Shown piece by piece: positions 34,298 to 43,542 of a DNA stretch of 64,000 nt. The translations under genes and the position numbers were made by a program. Below the pieces are notes generated by a model. That model was not told where the DNA came from. It made no database searches and was given only the letters and a program-made list of their open reading frames with translations. The stretch comes from Epilithonimonas bovis DSM 19482 (GTDB lineage: Bacteria > Bacteroidota > Bacteroidia > Flavobacteriales > Weeksellaceae). Each line of letters starts with the position of its first letter. Position 1 is the stretch's first letter. Location of the stretch: positions 62,001 through 126,000 of the forward strand of contig NZ_FTPU01000004.1 in the NCBI RefSeq assembly GCF_900108115.1, in the 5' to 3' direction.

Positions 34298-36670
34298 TTA
34301 TCGTTTGATGCTCTGTTCCTTCACATGGGCTTTTTCCTGTTTTTCTTCATTTTCCAGTCCCTGCAAGGGTTTGTTGGTGTTGATGCGGTTCATGTCGTTG
34401 TCGTAAAGGTTCAGGTTCTTGTATTGCGGATTGAGCACCGCTTTTCCTTCCATTATTTTGTCGTCCATTTCAAATTTCACTTTCACCACATTTCCTTTTT
34501 CAAGGGATTTGATGGTGTTTTCCCTGTATTCCGGCTTTTCGAAAACGAGGTTGGCTTTTTCCACGATTTTGTCGGTATCGACACCGTAGTTTTTGTAGAA
34601 ATTCTGGAACATATAGTTTCCTTTCTCCGTCTTTGGCTCCTCAAAGTTGAACTGCACGAAGGCGGTTTCCGACTGGTCGCTCTTTGGGTTGTGGAACTCG
34701 ATTTTCACACTTCTTCCCTCCAAAAGGTTTACTGCTTCTTTCGCGGTAAAGGTGTTTTCTCTGTTTACCGAAAAATTGTGGGTGATTTCTTCGCCTTTCT
34801 CGTTCTTCAATTTGGCGTCGTAAGAGTTGAGGAAAACACCACCCGTTTCCGTCTTGTTGAATTTCAAGGCAAAATCAACCTTGTTTCCGGGCAGTGCCTT
34901 GTCCGAGGAAGTTTTGATTTCGAATTGCTGGTTTTTGGACTTGATGCCTTTTTCCAATTCTTTGTGAAGTTTTTCGTCTTCGCCGAAACCGAGGTATTTA
35001 AGCTGATTTTTTAGATAATCTACCTGGTTGAATTCTTTTTGTGTTTCCATAATGTTTGGGGTTTGATTGTTAAAATATTCTTTGTTTTTATTGAGGTGTT
35101 GTGTTAAGTCATCTCCGTTCATTTTGGCGTAATCTTTTATAGAAGGCTCTCCAATGATGTCGTCTATCGAAAATCCTGACCTTGTGGCATCCATTTCTTC
35201 TTTAAATCTCGAATGAAAATTACTTTGGCTGAATAAATTGCTCCGTTTTTTCTCATCGGGAAGAAAAAGACTTTTAAGGGAATCGATGATTTTTTCTGTT
35301 TCCTCATTTCCCTCGTAGGTAAGCAGTTCTCCGCCAACGAATAGCAAAACATGGTCTTCCGGCTTTCGATACAGCTGGATTTTTGAGGCAATCTGGCTGT
35401 AGTTCACTTTGTCGTCTTCCGTCAAGGAGATTTCAAATTCGTGCTTGGTATGACCTTCGGAATCGTCAATAAACAGTTTGACGTAATCCTTTTGTGGTGG
35501 TTCTTCCATATTTCTAAAATTTTTAGAGTAACTATTATTTAGGTTGTTTTCCGATACGCCGACAATGGGTTCCGCATTCAGATGGTTCTTGCTGAATTTA
35601 TCCAAAAGGTGGTCATAGACGTTGATTTTGGTCTTTTCGTAAAGGGAGTGGTAGTTTCCGCTTTCCAGTAAAATCGCATCCAAAGCCGTGAACCCCATCA
35701 GTTCGAGTTTGTCGCGGTATTCCTTGTACATCTGCTCGTTTACATTGTTTCCATAAAGGATGACACCCGTTCCGGCGTGAATCGTCATCAGTTCGGTCAG
35801 TTTCTCGAACTGTCGATGCTGCGGAAGAATGAATTTCCCAACGATGTCGTTCGCATTGTTCAGGATGATGGCTTCCGTCTTGTCGGACAGTCCAAACTTT
35901 TGGCTTGAAATGTAGGCGGCGGAATCTTCGGGACTGTTGATTTTGAACGGCTGATAATTGGCGGCAAAAATCTGCTTGTTAAAGGAAAAGGTGCTGACTT
36001 TTCGCTGCTGTTGGTTTTGCACCGAAAGTTCCAACACTCGGTCGCTTCCCAAATCGCCATTGAAGACCAAATATTTTCCCGAACGCAGATTGATGACGAT
36101 GCCGTCTTCCACCTTTATTCCGGTATGGTCGAAAATTTCGTGCAGTCTTTGCAACATGAGTCGGTCATGTTTGCTCGAAATCAGTTGTCCGCTCGGATGG
36201 TTGTGGACGAGCGTGATGCTTTCGGGCTGCATTTTGAAGACGTTTCCCGTCAACAAACGCAAATCCACCACTGTGGAAGTAATACCGCCTGTTGAAAGAT
36301 GCTGAACGAGGTAGCTGTCGTCCTTGAATTTGTAGAGTGCAAAGGTGTGTTCCACCGCCTCGTCTTCGAGTGCACGGAAAAGCCAAGCCACATCGTTCAC
36401 ATCGGAAACTTTGGTTCCCGCCATGAATGAAAGACTTTTATTTTCCGAAAACTGTCTCTCTACGAGCGCAAAATCATTGGCGTATCCTTGATTGTCCTTT
36501 TCCCGTAGGAGGGCGGAATTTGGGTCAGCATCATTTCTCCCGCTGAAGAGTTTGTAGGGTAATACTTCGCCCGCCGACGTTTTGAGATATTGCGTATCCT
36601 CGTCCGTCGGAAATTGGAAATTCGTGTTCGGTCCATATTTGCTCTGGTAATTAATCGTTTCTGTTTCCAT
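34298..36670 (-). CDS. JAB/RadC-like domain protein with C-terminal conjugation-type domain
   Basis: 790 residues. The N-terminal JAB (MPN) metalloprotease-like domain has the motif HNHPSGQLISSKHD with His156, His158 and Asp169, the RadC arrangement. The C-terminal about 250 residues (from FNQVDYLKNQLKYLGFGEDE) contain EAVNLLEGRSVKIEF and NYMFQNFYKNYGVD, resembling the DUF3945-type repeats of Bacteroidetes conjugative elements. RadC-like proteins are frequent beside antirestriction genes. Function unproven. Followed in the operon by the lipoprotein. Confidence 0.75.
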   Translation of the reverse strand: METETINYQSKYGPNTNFQFPTDEDTQYLKTSAGEVLPYKLFSGRNDADPNSALLREKDNQGYANDFALVERQFSENKSLSFMAGTKVSDVNDVAWLFRALEDEAVEHTFALYKFKDDSYLVQHLSTGGITSTVVDLRLLTGNVFKMQPESITLVHNHPSGQLISSKHDRLMLQRLHEIFDHTGIKVEDGIVINLRSGKYLVFNGDLGSDRVLELSVQNQQQRKVSTFSFNKQIFAANYQPFKINSPEDSAAYISSQKFGLSDKTEAIILNNANDIVGKFILPQHRQFEKLTELMTIHAGTGVILYGNNVNEQMYKEYRDKLELMGFTALDAILLESGNYHSLYEKTKINVYDHLLDKFSKNHLNAEPIVGVSENNLNNSYSKNFRNMEEPPQKDYVKLFIDDSEGHTKHEFEISLTEDDKVNYSQIASKIQLYRKPEDHVLLFVGGELLTYEGNEETEKIIDSLKSLFLPDEKKRSNLFSQSNFHSRFKEEMDATRSGFSIDDIIGEPSIKDYAKMNGDDLTQHLNKNKEYFNNQTPNIMETQKEFNQVDYLKNQLKYLGFGEDEKLHKELEKGIKSKNQQFEIKTSSDKALPGNKVDFALKFNKTETGGVFLNSYDAKLKNEKGEEITHNFSVNRENTFTAKEAVNLLEGRSVKIEFHNPKSDQSETAFVQFNFEEPKTEKGNYMFQNFYKNYGVDTDKIVEKANLVFEKPEYRENTIKSLEKGNVVKVKFEMDDKIMEGKAVLNPQYKNLNLYDNDMNRINTNKPLQGLENEEKQEKAHVKEQSIKR

Positions 36671-36682
36671 CTTTTCAAAAAT

Positions 36683-37393
36683 TTATCTGCGGAATCCGCG
36701 ATGTTTTTCCTGTTCCTGTTCGATTTCTTCTTCCTGCTCTTCCCGGTTTCGGTTCGCGTCTTCGTACCTATCCCTGTCGTTGACGTTCAGGTCACTTTCA
36801 GAGTTTCCTCCCTTTGAAATCTGCTTCTCATCGGGAGAGATGCTGTTTACGGTGTTGATTTCTCTGGAAACGATGTTCAAGTCGTTGGAAATCTCCTTGG
36901 CGATTTCGGGATATTGGTCCATTTTATCCATCAGAAAATTTTTCAGTTTCTGAAGTTCGTTTTTGTAGCGGTTCATTTCCACGACATCCTTTTTGTCTAC
37001 AATGATTGCGGTGAGTTCGGTGGCATTTTTTATGAGGTCGAACTCGGCTACGATGTTGTTTTCCTTATCGTAGATAAATGCCTTTTTCTCAAGTGAACGT
37101 TTATGTTCATTTTCATTTGAAAGGTTTTGAATATTGGAATACTCAATTTTCTCCTTGCTATTTTCGATGATTTCAGAAATACTTTTGTCCCGTTCCAAAA
37201 AGATGACTTTGAGTTTGGTGTTGTTCTCCGTCAGTTGGAAGGTTGCCCTGTTTTTTCCGTTGTCGGCGACAATGGTGTAGCCCTGAAAAAATTTTTGAAT
37301 ATCGTCTGCTTTCAGATTTTTGGAAAACGATAAGTCTTCGTTGATAATTCCGAATTTTTTAAGGTCTTCGGTCGGTAAATGTTCTGTTTGCAT
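36683..37393 (-). CDS. Hypothetical conjugative-element protein (DUF4099-like N-terminus)
   Basis: 236 residues. The N-terminal part (LPTEDLKKFGIINEDLSFSK, then DDIQKFFQGYTIV) resembles the DUF4099-type domain of Bacteroidetes transposon proteins. The centre is mixed alpha/beta, and the C-terminus is a strongly charged tail of alternating Arg and Glu (about 205-236). Its first 35 bp overlap the end of the M23 peptidase gene, so the two are coupled. Function unknown. Confidence 0.6.
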   Translation of the reverse strand: MQTEHLPTEDLKKFGIINEDLSFSKNLKADDIQKFFQGYTIVADNGKNRATFQLTENNTKLKVIFLERDKSISEIIENSKEKIEYSNIQNLSNENEHKRSLEKKAFIYDKENNIVAEFDLIKNATELTAIIVDKKDVVEMNRYKNELQKLKNFLMDKMDQYPEIAKEISNDLNIVSREINTVNSISPDEKQISKGGNSESDLNVNDRDRYEDANRNREEQEEEIEQEQEKHRGFRR

Positions 37394-38219
37394 AGTATGT
37401 AGTGATTAATTGGTTTGCGTTGATTAGGTCATTGAGGAAATGCGCAGGATTGATGTTTCTGCCATATTCCTTTACCGCGAAATGCAGATGTGGCCCGGTA
37501 GAATTTCCGGTATTGCCGCTTTTTCCGATGATGAAGCCTGCTCTTACTTTTTCGCCGACTTTGTAATACATTTGCGACAGGTGCAGATAGGCGGTTTCAA
37601 ATCGGTCATAGTGTTTGATTTTGATATAGTTTCCACCACCTTTGGTATCCCAACCCGATTCGGTGACGAGTCCGTCAAGGACGGCGTAAACATCTTCGTG
37701 GTCGGCTTTCAGATCAATGCCGGTGTGCATTTTAAGACTCCCAAAAATAGGATGTATCCTTGAGCCGTAACCCGAAGTGATGTACAGATTACTCTTCAGC
37801 GGCATCACGATTTTGGATAAGGACGGCATCCACTCTTTTTCATCAGAAATATTAATTGGGTGCTGTATTTGGGTATTGTTTTTAATTTTATCATTTTCCC
37901 TCTTTAAAATCAGTTGATGCAGGGAATCTTGCAGATTTTCATACTGCATTTTCCTGAATTGTTCTGCACCGTTATACTGCTTCATCAACGATTTCAGTGA
38001 ATCCAGCTCGGTCTTTAAGTCCGATCTTGAAGTAAAGTTGAATACGTCCTTCCAAGATTTTTTGTCTTTCCTGTCCTTGGTTTCAGCCATTTTTTGTACG
38101 GGAATTAAAACTTCGATTTTTTGTGATATGATTGGTGTCAGCGTATTGAACTGGGCTGCGAGGCAATTTCCCATCAGAAAAAGGATAGGTAAAAGGATTC
38201 TAATTATTTTTTGTTTCAT
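37359..38219 (-). CDS. M23 family peptidoglycan endopeptidase (conjugation)
   Basis: 286 residues with a signal peptide (MKQKIIRILLPILFLMGNCL, then AAQ). A coiled-coil segment lies at about 65-115. The LytM domain follows with HTGIDL (His165, Asp169) and HLHF (His244, His246), all zinc and catalytic positions present. In conjugation such enzymes open the cell wall locally for assembly of the transfer channel. It sits between the coupling protein and the 36683 gene. Confidence 0.88.
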   Translation of the reverse strand: MKQKIIRILLPILFLMGNCLAAQFNTLTPIISQKIEVLIPVQKMAETKDRKDKKSWKDVFNFTSRSDLKTELDSLKSLMKQYNGAEQFRKMQYENLQDSLHQLILKRENDKIKNNTQIQHPINISDEKEWMPSLSKIVMPLKSNLYITSGYGSRIHPIFGSLKMHTGIDLKADHEDVYAVLDGLVTESGWDTKGGGNYIKIKHYDRFETAYLHLSQMYYKVGEKVRAGFIIGKSGNTGNSTGPHLHFAVKEYGRNINPAHFLNDLINANQLITTYYANRTFTDRRP

Positions 38220-38222
38220 TAT

Positions 38223-40211
38223 TTATTCTTTTGAAAGTTCGTTTACAATGAGTTCCACCTCTTTATTGATTTTTCTGAAGTTGGTCATCAGGACATCGTT
38301 TTTCCTATTGTTTCCCATTTTGTCGACAAATGAGTAATAGGAAGGCATTTTCACATAGTTGTGTTCTTCCTGTTTGATGGCCTTCATATCCAAATTGATT
38401 TTGCCGTTCATCGCCGAAGTTTTGTATTCCTCGGTGTCGTTTTCCTCGCCCTGAGCAATCATTCCGACCATTTCGCCAGTTTTGAGCGTCGCAATTTTTC
38501 CTGCAGGAATCATAAAGTCCATTTTCTCGTTGATGCTAGTCGTCGTTCCTTGTTGGGAGATGGATTGGGAATAGGATTTTTGCTTGATTTTTCCGAACAG
38601 TTTCTCCAGCCATTCCAGAGTATTTTTGTCCCTTGCGGAACCTGAAAGGATATTTCCAACAATGGCGGAAATGGTGTCGGCAACTTCTTTTTTGTAAAAC
38701 TGTCGGAGTTGTGGGATTTCCTGAAGTCCCAATAAGACCGCCACTTTGTTGCTCCTTGCGGTCGCCACCACGTTGTCGATTTTATGTATGTAGATGGTGG
38801 GAAACTCGTCAGCAATAATTCCTCCCGGCAAATTGTGTTTGGAGTTGATGAGTCGTAAAGTCCTGTTCAAAACCGATGAATAAAGGGCGGAATTGATGTC
38901 CTGCGTTCCTGGATCGGATGCCAAAATCAGGATGGAAGGATTCTCCCTGTTCGTAATTTTTAGTTCCACTTCGTCGCCCGAAAACACCCAGAAACTTTCC
39001 TTGGTCGCCAATCGTGAGAGAAATATCTTCAAGGTTCCGACCTGTCCCTCCAACTGGTCAAATGCCTTGTTTTCATACGCCGTCTTAAAGGGAGAAAGCA
39101 GTGAGAATATTTCCTCGTTGGTAAAAAGTGTGTCAAAAATCTCCTTGTAACTTCGGTTCATAAAGGACAGGATATGTGGTAAATCCGAATATTTTCCGTC
39201 CTCGTAGGTGGCAAAAAAGTAGATACTCGACGAAAGAAAGTTGATGGCAGATTGGGTGAAAAAAGCATCGGAACCGCCTCCCGAACTTGAACCTCCCTTT
39301 TGGAGCGAGGATACCATAGACTCCGCCATTTCCTGTGCTTCCGCCAAAGTTTGGATGTATTCCTTTTTGAACGGGTTTACCCTTTTGGATTTTTCAACCT
39401 CGTTTAGATTGATGACATGAAAATCGTATTCATACCCCGAATCTTTGCTTTTCTTCAACAGATAATGGTAGTAGGCAATCTGCGCCAAATCGGGAAACTT
39501 AAAATCGTAAATACACAGGCAGAAGCCTTTCGCTATCATTTGCCTGATTGCGGGATTGATGATTCCGAAAGACTTTCCACTTCCAGGCGTTCCAATCACC
39601 ATCGTCCCACGAAATGGATTGATATTGACCCATCCCTTGTTGATTTTTTTACTGTATCTGAAGAGATATGGGATATTGATCGAGGTGTCCGTTTCTACAA
39701 GTTCCTGATTTTGGGCAAAACTTTCTTCCTCTACATTCCATCGGTCTTTTCCCATTTTTTGTTGCATGAGTTTTGAGATGGCGTCTGCTCCCATTTGAAG
39801 GATTACTGCACCCAAAAAAGACAATACGGCATAGATGACCTGATAAAGATTCAGCGCAGGAAAAATTTTAGGGAGTTTGGAGTTTCCTGCCTCGTTTTGC
39901 CAAACGAGTGAAGAAAAAATCATCAACAAGCCCAATATCATGGGGATTACGATTTCCGTGGCGATGTTCAAATCCTTTTTCTTCTTCGCCTTTGTCCCGA
40001 CAGCGACCAATCCAATGAGAATCAGGGTCGCAAACTTTGCGTTGATGGGTGGGTAAAAGAAACTCATCTTCGAGAAATTTTTCAATAGGTTTGAAACTAT
40101 AGGAATATCTGCATCGAGGTAGAAAAGCGACGCACAATCCAATGCCACGACCGCATAAACCGCCTTCTGAAGGAATCCGTAAATCTTAATTTGGTGTTGT
40201 TGTTCCTGCAT
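38223..40211 (-). CDS. Type IV coupling protein, module 1 (VirD4/TraD type)
   Basis: 662 residues. Several N-terminal membrane segments (about 10-155) precede a large ATPase domain with Walker A GTPGSGKS (Lys213) and GGIIADEFPTIYI as Walker B, and the conserved NKVAVLLGLQEIPQL. The protein links the relaxase-DNA complex to the transfer channel at the inner membrane. It is paralogous to the 59209 product but clearly diverged (for example, NPFRGTMVIGTPGSGKSFGI against NPFRASIVLGTPGSGKSYAI). Serves the 28-55 kb operon. Confidence 0.92.
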   Translation of the reverse strand: MQEQQHQIKIYGFLQKAVYAVVALDCASLFYLDADIPIVSNLLKNFSKMSFFYPPINAKFATLILIGLVAVGTKAKKKKDLNIATEIVIPMILGLLMIFSSLVWQNEAGNSKLPKIFPALNLYQVIYAVLSFLGAVILQMGADAISKLMQQKMGKDRWNVEEESFAQNQELVETDTSINIPYLFRYSKKINKGWVNINPFRGTMVIGTPGSGKSFGIINPAIRQMIAKGFCLCIYDFKFPDLAQIAYYHYLLKKSKDSGYEYDFHVINLNEVEKSKRVNPFKKEYIQTLAEAQEMAESMVSSLQKGGSSSGGGSDAFFTQSAINFLSSSIYFFATYEDGKYSDLPHILSFMNRSYKEIFDTLFTNEEIFSLLSPFKTAYENKAFDQLEGQVGTLKIFLSRLATKESFWVFSGDEVELKITNRENPSILILASDPGTQDINSALYSSVLNRTLRLINSKHNLPGGIIADEFPTIYIHKIDNVVATARSNKVAVLLGLQEIPQLRQFYKKEVADTISAIVGNILSGSARDKNTLEWLEKLFGKIKQKSYSQSISQQGTTTSINEKMDFMIPAGKIATLKTGEMVGMIAQGEENDTEEYKTSAMNGKINLDMKAIKQEEHNYVKMPSYYSFVDKMGNNRKNDVLMTNFRKINKEVELIVNELSKE

Positions 40212-40217
40212 TACTTC

Positions 40218-40457
40218 CTATAAATTGTAGTTTTTTAAAAACTCTTTCTCTTCTTCCTCAATACGGTCTTTACCATAAATCTTCACTGCAATCTCCTTAT
40301 ACCACGCTTTCAGATAAGCCATTTTTATAATTTCCTTTTCTATTTCCTTCTTTGCTTTTCTGAGACGGAATAAAAAAAATATGGATATGCAAGAAGCGAT
40401 GAAAGCGATGAACGCCAGGAGAAGGACAATAATTAATTCTGTTGGTAATGGGTTCAT
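40218..40457 (-). CDS. Small single-span membrane protein of the transfer operon
   Basis: 79 residues: a membrane helix at about 7-30 (LIIVLLLAFIAFIASCISIF) followed by a charged helical tail (KAKKEIEKEIIK ... EEEEKEFLKNY). Located between traN and the coupling protein, 2 bp after traN. No family recognised; a small subunit or anchor of the channel is possible. Confidence 0.65.
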   Translation of the reverse strand: MNPLPTELIIVLLLAFIAFIASCISIFFLFRLRKAKKEIEKEIIKMAYLKAWYKEIAVKIYGKDRIEEEEKEFLKNYNL

Positions 40458-40459
40458 AA

Positions 40460-41329
40460 CTAAAATGTATCTGCTTTTAAAATATCTGAATAATTCACCT
40501 TCATGTCGATGGTTCTTCCCGAGAGTTGTTCCTCAATCAGGCGGATCATCATCACCTTACTGTTCGGAAAGGTGAATTTTTTAAAGACATAGATATTTCT
40601 GAAATTTTTCCTGAAATGTTTCGGGGCGTAAAGTCTAAAAATCGGTGTCATCTCGATGCTTTGGTTGTTGGTCGCCTTATAGATTTTTTTGTCCTCGATG
40701 GAAAATTTTAGGTCTTCGATATCGTAACTCAGGTTCGAGCTGTTTTTGAAGGTCATATCGAGAAAGATGTAGTCGCTGATAACGTACACATTGTTGAGCT
40801 GCATACTGAGTTTAAGATCTTTCTGCTCCCTGATTGGATTTTCTTCCGTCTTCTTCTGGATGATGTCCATCGCAAACTTGGTCAGCTCCAAGTTGGAAAA
40901 ACGGGTTTTGTCCAGTTCAATCGGCTGCATCTCTTCCGACTGGATATGGATGTTGGTCACGGTGTTTTTATTTTCCGAATTTCTGTAAATAGCCTTATAT
41001 TGGGCAATAAAAGACTGACCTACAACGGTTATTATTCCTATTTTGTCGCCATTCAATAAAGAGGTGGTTTTTGCCTTTTCCTTTGGGTCGACGTTGGTAG
41101 GAGCATCCGTGATCTTGATTCTCGCGATATTGGTGTTCGGTAGATCACCCGTGAGTTTTTGGGTGGACAAATCCACATATTGGATGGGTTCCGGTGAGAT
41201 GATGTGCAGGTTGACGCCCTCCGTAATCACTAGTTCGGGCAATTCCGAAATGACTTGTTCCTTGGTTGCGGTTTGGGCAATAAAAAGGTTGGATATAAGG
41301 AATAATAGGATATTGATTGCTGTTTTCAT
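40460..41329 (-). CDS. traN: Conjugative transposon protein TraN
   Basis: 289 residues with a signal peptide (MKTAINILLFLISNLFIAQ). The beta-rich body with DKTRFSNLELTKFAMDIIQK, LNNVYVISDYIFLDMTFKNS and the C-terminal KKFTFPNSKVMMIRLIEEQL matches the TraN (DUF4138) family of CTnDOT-type systems, thought to be a VirB9-like outer-membrane channel part. Placed after traM as in other Bacteroidetes elements. Confidence 0.85.
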   Translation of the reverse strand: MKTAINILLFLISNLFIAQTATKEQVISELPELVITEGVNLHIISPEPIQYVDLSTQKLTGDLPNTNIARIKITDAPTNVDPKEKAKTTSLLNGDKIGIITVVGQSFIAQYKAIYRNSENKNTVTNIHIQSEEMQPIELDKTRFSNLELTKFAMDIIQKKTEENPIREQKDLKLSMQLNNVYVISDYIFLDMTFKNSSNLSYDIEDLKFSIEDKKIYKATNNQSIEMTPIFRLYAPKHFRKNFRNIYVFKKFTFPNSKVMMIRLIEEQLSGRTIDMKVNYSDILKADTF

Positions 41330-41331
41330 TT

Positions 41332-42546
41332 TTATTTCTTTTGTTGGTTTTGTGAGTCTTTAAGCTGTTTTTCGTCGATGAGAAATACATAGGAGTTGTA
41401 TTTCAGTTTGGCTTTGTTGGTTTTAATGAGGTTGGCTATGGATTTGGAGGTGGAAGTGAACAATTTTGAGCCGATGCTCGTGAAAAATCCCTGTCCGCCC
41501 ATATCCATCTGTGTTCCCTGTACGGAGTTGCTCCCCATTTCCCGAATCATGTCCCTGAAGACGCTTTCCGGAACATAAAGTCCCTTCATTCCGTCGATGT
41601 CGTAGATGGATAGATTGACTGGAAGGATTTCTCCCTTTGTAAATACCGAGACAATCTTGAGGTCAACCCGTTGCATGGAAAATCCCAAGATTTGCCCGTA
41701 AAGGATGGAGCCTTTCTCAATTTTTCTGTTGCCGACGAAGATGTCTTCCAATAATCGGAACCGGATTCTGCTTCCCAGAAATCCCTTGTTGTTTTCATCA
41801 ATGACGGCTTTGATAAAACTGTTCTCATTTTCCCTGTAGAAGGCATTGAACTCGCTGTTGATTCCCGACTTGCCGACATTGAAGGTGGAATTGAGGAACT
41901 CGTCCATCTTTTCCTTGTTTGCCTTGAGTTTCTGTTCCGCCAAGAGTTTGGCTTGGTATTCGGGATCCCTCGCTTTTTCTAGGGAATCCATGACGAGCAT
42001 CTGCTGTTTCAGATATTTTACGGGGTCTTGCTGTGCATTTTGATTACTAGATTTTTGATTTTCTGAAAGTTGCTCATTTTCCTGTTTCCCATTGGACTTG
42101 TCATTCAGCATTCGGATGATTTCAGAAGACCTCTTGAAATCCTTGTCCTCATTTTGCTGTTTTGGATTGTAATAGGAAGAGTTGCCTCCTTTTGACGCCT
42201 GCTGATTTTGTCTGCTCGATACCGCCTTTAGGGAATCGATCTTTCTTTTCTGGTCCAAAGACAACTGGTCTTCATAACTGAGCAGACTGTCCTCTTCCTT
42301 GTCCAATCCTCCGAGCATCGTCCTGTTGTCGTCCTTCTTGAAAAAGGCGTCGTAGGCATCGTTCTTCGTCATGATGGAGTCCCGTGTTTCTCCCAGAGAC
42401 AGGGAAAGTTCTTTCGGCTTGTCCTTTTTAGAGGTGTCCTCTTTGGTAAATTGGGCACCTACATACACAAAGAGCAGCAGGAACGGCAATGCCAGAAGGG
42501 GCATCACATATTTTTTTTCCTTAAAGTTGATTTTCTTAATGTCCAT
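41332..42546 (-). CDS. traM: Conjugative transposon protein TraM
   Basis: 404 residues. One N-terminal membrane segment (about 14-31), a long polar low-complexity linker (about 100-215) and a C-terminal beta-barrel-like domain (SRIRFRLLEDIFVGNRKIEK, GSILYGQILGFSMQRVDLKI). This layout and the MPLLALPFLLLFVYVGAQ anchor match TraM, the VirB10-like protein spanning both membranes. It overlaps the upstream gene by 11 bp and is followed by traN 2 bp later. Confidence 0.88.
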   Translation of the reverse strand: MDIKKINFKEKKYVMPLLALPFLLLFVYVGAQFTKEDTSKKDKPKELSLSLGETRDSIMTKNDAYDAFFKKDDNRTMLGGLDKEEDSLLSYEDQLSLDQKRKIDSLKAVSSRQNQQASKGGNSSYYNPKQQNEDKDFKRSSEIIRMLNDKSNGKQENEQLSENQKSSNQNAQQDPVKYLKQQMLVMDSLEKARDPEYQAKLLAEQKLKANKEKMDEFLNSTFNVGKSGINSEFNAFYRENENSFIKAVIDENNKGFLGSRIRFRLLEDIFVGNRKIEKGSILYGQILGFSMQRVDLKIVSVFTKGEILPVNLSIYDIDGMKGLYVPESVFRDMIREMGSNSVQGTQMDMGGQGFFTSIGSKLFTSTSKSIANLIKTNKAKLKYNSYVFLIDEKQLKDSQNQQKK

Positions 42547-42889
42547 GTTGCAGTTCTTGGTATTGGTTGTACAAATATTCTATTCTCAGGCTGTCTTCTT
42601 TTTGGAGTTCTTTTCGGTCCCTTTTCATTTTTAAAATTTTGAGTTCATTAACTATTTTCTCCATTTCTTTCTCTTGGTTTTTATTAATTTGCTGGGTCGT
42701 GTTGCTTTTGGAATAGAGGTTTGGGGGCTTGATTTTAAATGTCGACTGGCTCGGAAAGAAAATTCCCTGTATCAGCGATCCGATAAAAGACACGGAGAGA
42801 AAAACCATCGAATGGGTGAAAAACTTCTTCGGATTTTTTGCCGCCCATTCCAATCCCTTTTTTGCGGTTTGTTTTAGAAAATTTTTCAT
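42536..42889 (-). CDS. Small membrane protein at the TraL position
   Basis: 117 residues from the ATG at 42889 (MKNFLKQTAKKGLEWAAKNP); the longer frame overlaps traK. One membrane segment (about 26-45, with VFLSVSFIGSLIQGIFFP) and a charged coiled-coil C-terminus. The position between traK and traM equals traL in CTnDOT, but sequence similarity is not strong enough to assign it. Confidence 0.65.
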   Translation of the reverse strand: MKNFLKQTAKKGLEWAAKNPKKFFTHSMVFLSVSFIGSLIQGIFFPSQSTFKIKPPNLYSKSNTTQQINKNQEKEMEKIVNELKILKMKRDRKELQKEDSLRIEYLYNQYQELQHGH

Positions 42890-42891
42890 CT

Positions 42892-43506
42892 TTAATAGGA
42901 ATTTTTGGTTTGGTTGGAGATTTCCTCGTTGTCGATAATCCTCCAATTTTTAAGCATCACACCGTGCGGATTGTTTGGGCTTCTGATGATGTCGTCAAAG
43001 AATCCTTCGGTGATCAATTTCCTTGTAATCACGGCGGACTTTCTGGTAATCATCTGCTTTCCGAAGAAGGAGAATTTCTTTTGCTCCATATCCAATTGAA
43101 TGGAATCGGCATGGATACTCACCATAGAACTGGAAGCCACAATCTGGTTATAGAAACCTTTCTCCTTGAGGTTGGTGTATTCCTTTTTTCCACTGTCGTC
43201 AATGAGATACAGCGATTTTTGGATATTTTCCTTGATGTAGGCATCATCGGGAGCCAAAGTGAAAAACAGTCGGTGGAAGAGCTCGATTTGGGCTTTGTAT
43301 TCCACGGGACGGTTTAGCAGGACATCGGTCTGTTTTGCCAATACCGGAACGCCATTGTCCAAAATGTAGATGGACTTTCTGGAATCCTGTATCATCCGAT
43401 AAGCAAAAAAGAAGCTCGCCAATAAGATAATTACGGCAAATGCCACGGTTCCCAATGAAACAATCTTGTTGACTTTAATTCTTTGTTCAATATTTTTAAT
43501 CAGCAT
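42892..43506 (-). CDS. traK: Conjugative transposon protein TraK
   Basis: 204 residues. Membrane anchor at about 18-40, then a periplasmic domain with the family words NGVPVLAKQTDVLLNRPVEY, FHRLFFTLAPDDAYIKENI and SIHADSIQLD. TraK is the VirB8-like inner-membrane assembly protein of Bacteroidetes transfer systems. It lies between traJ and the traL-position gene. Confidence 0.9.
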   Translation of the reverse strand: MLIKNIEQRIKVNKIVSLGTVAFAVIILLASFFFAYRMIQDSRKSIYILDNGVPVLAKQTDVLLNRPVEYKAQIELFHRLFFTLAPDDAYIKENIQKSLYLIDDSGKKEYTNLKEKGFYNQIVASSSMVSIHADSIQLDMEQKKFSFFGKQMITRKSAVITRKLITEGFFDDIIRSPNNPHGVMLKNWRIIDNEEISNQTKNSY

Positions 43507-43542
43507 TGTATATTTAATTGTTGTTGGTTGATAGTTGTCGGT

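Noticed and set aside
34259-35014. 251-codon plus-strand frame rich in Phe and Val
   Set aside because: Antisense to the 790-residue JAB protein gene; composition is that expected from reading Lys/Glu codons backwards.
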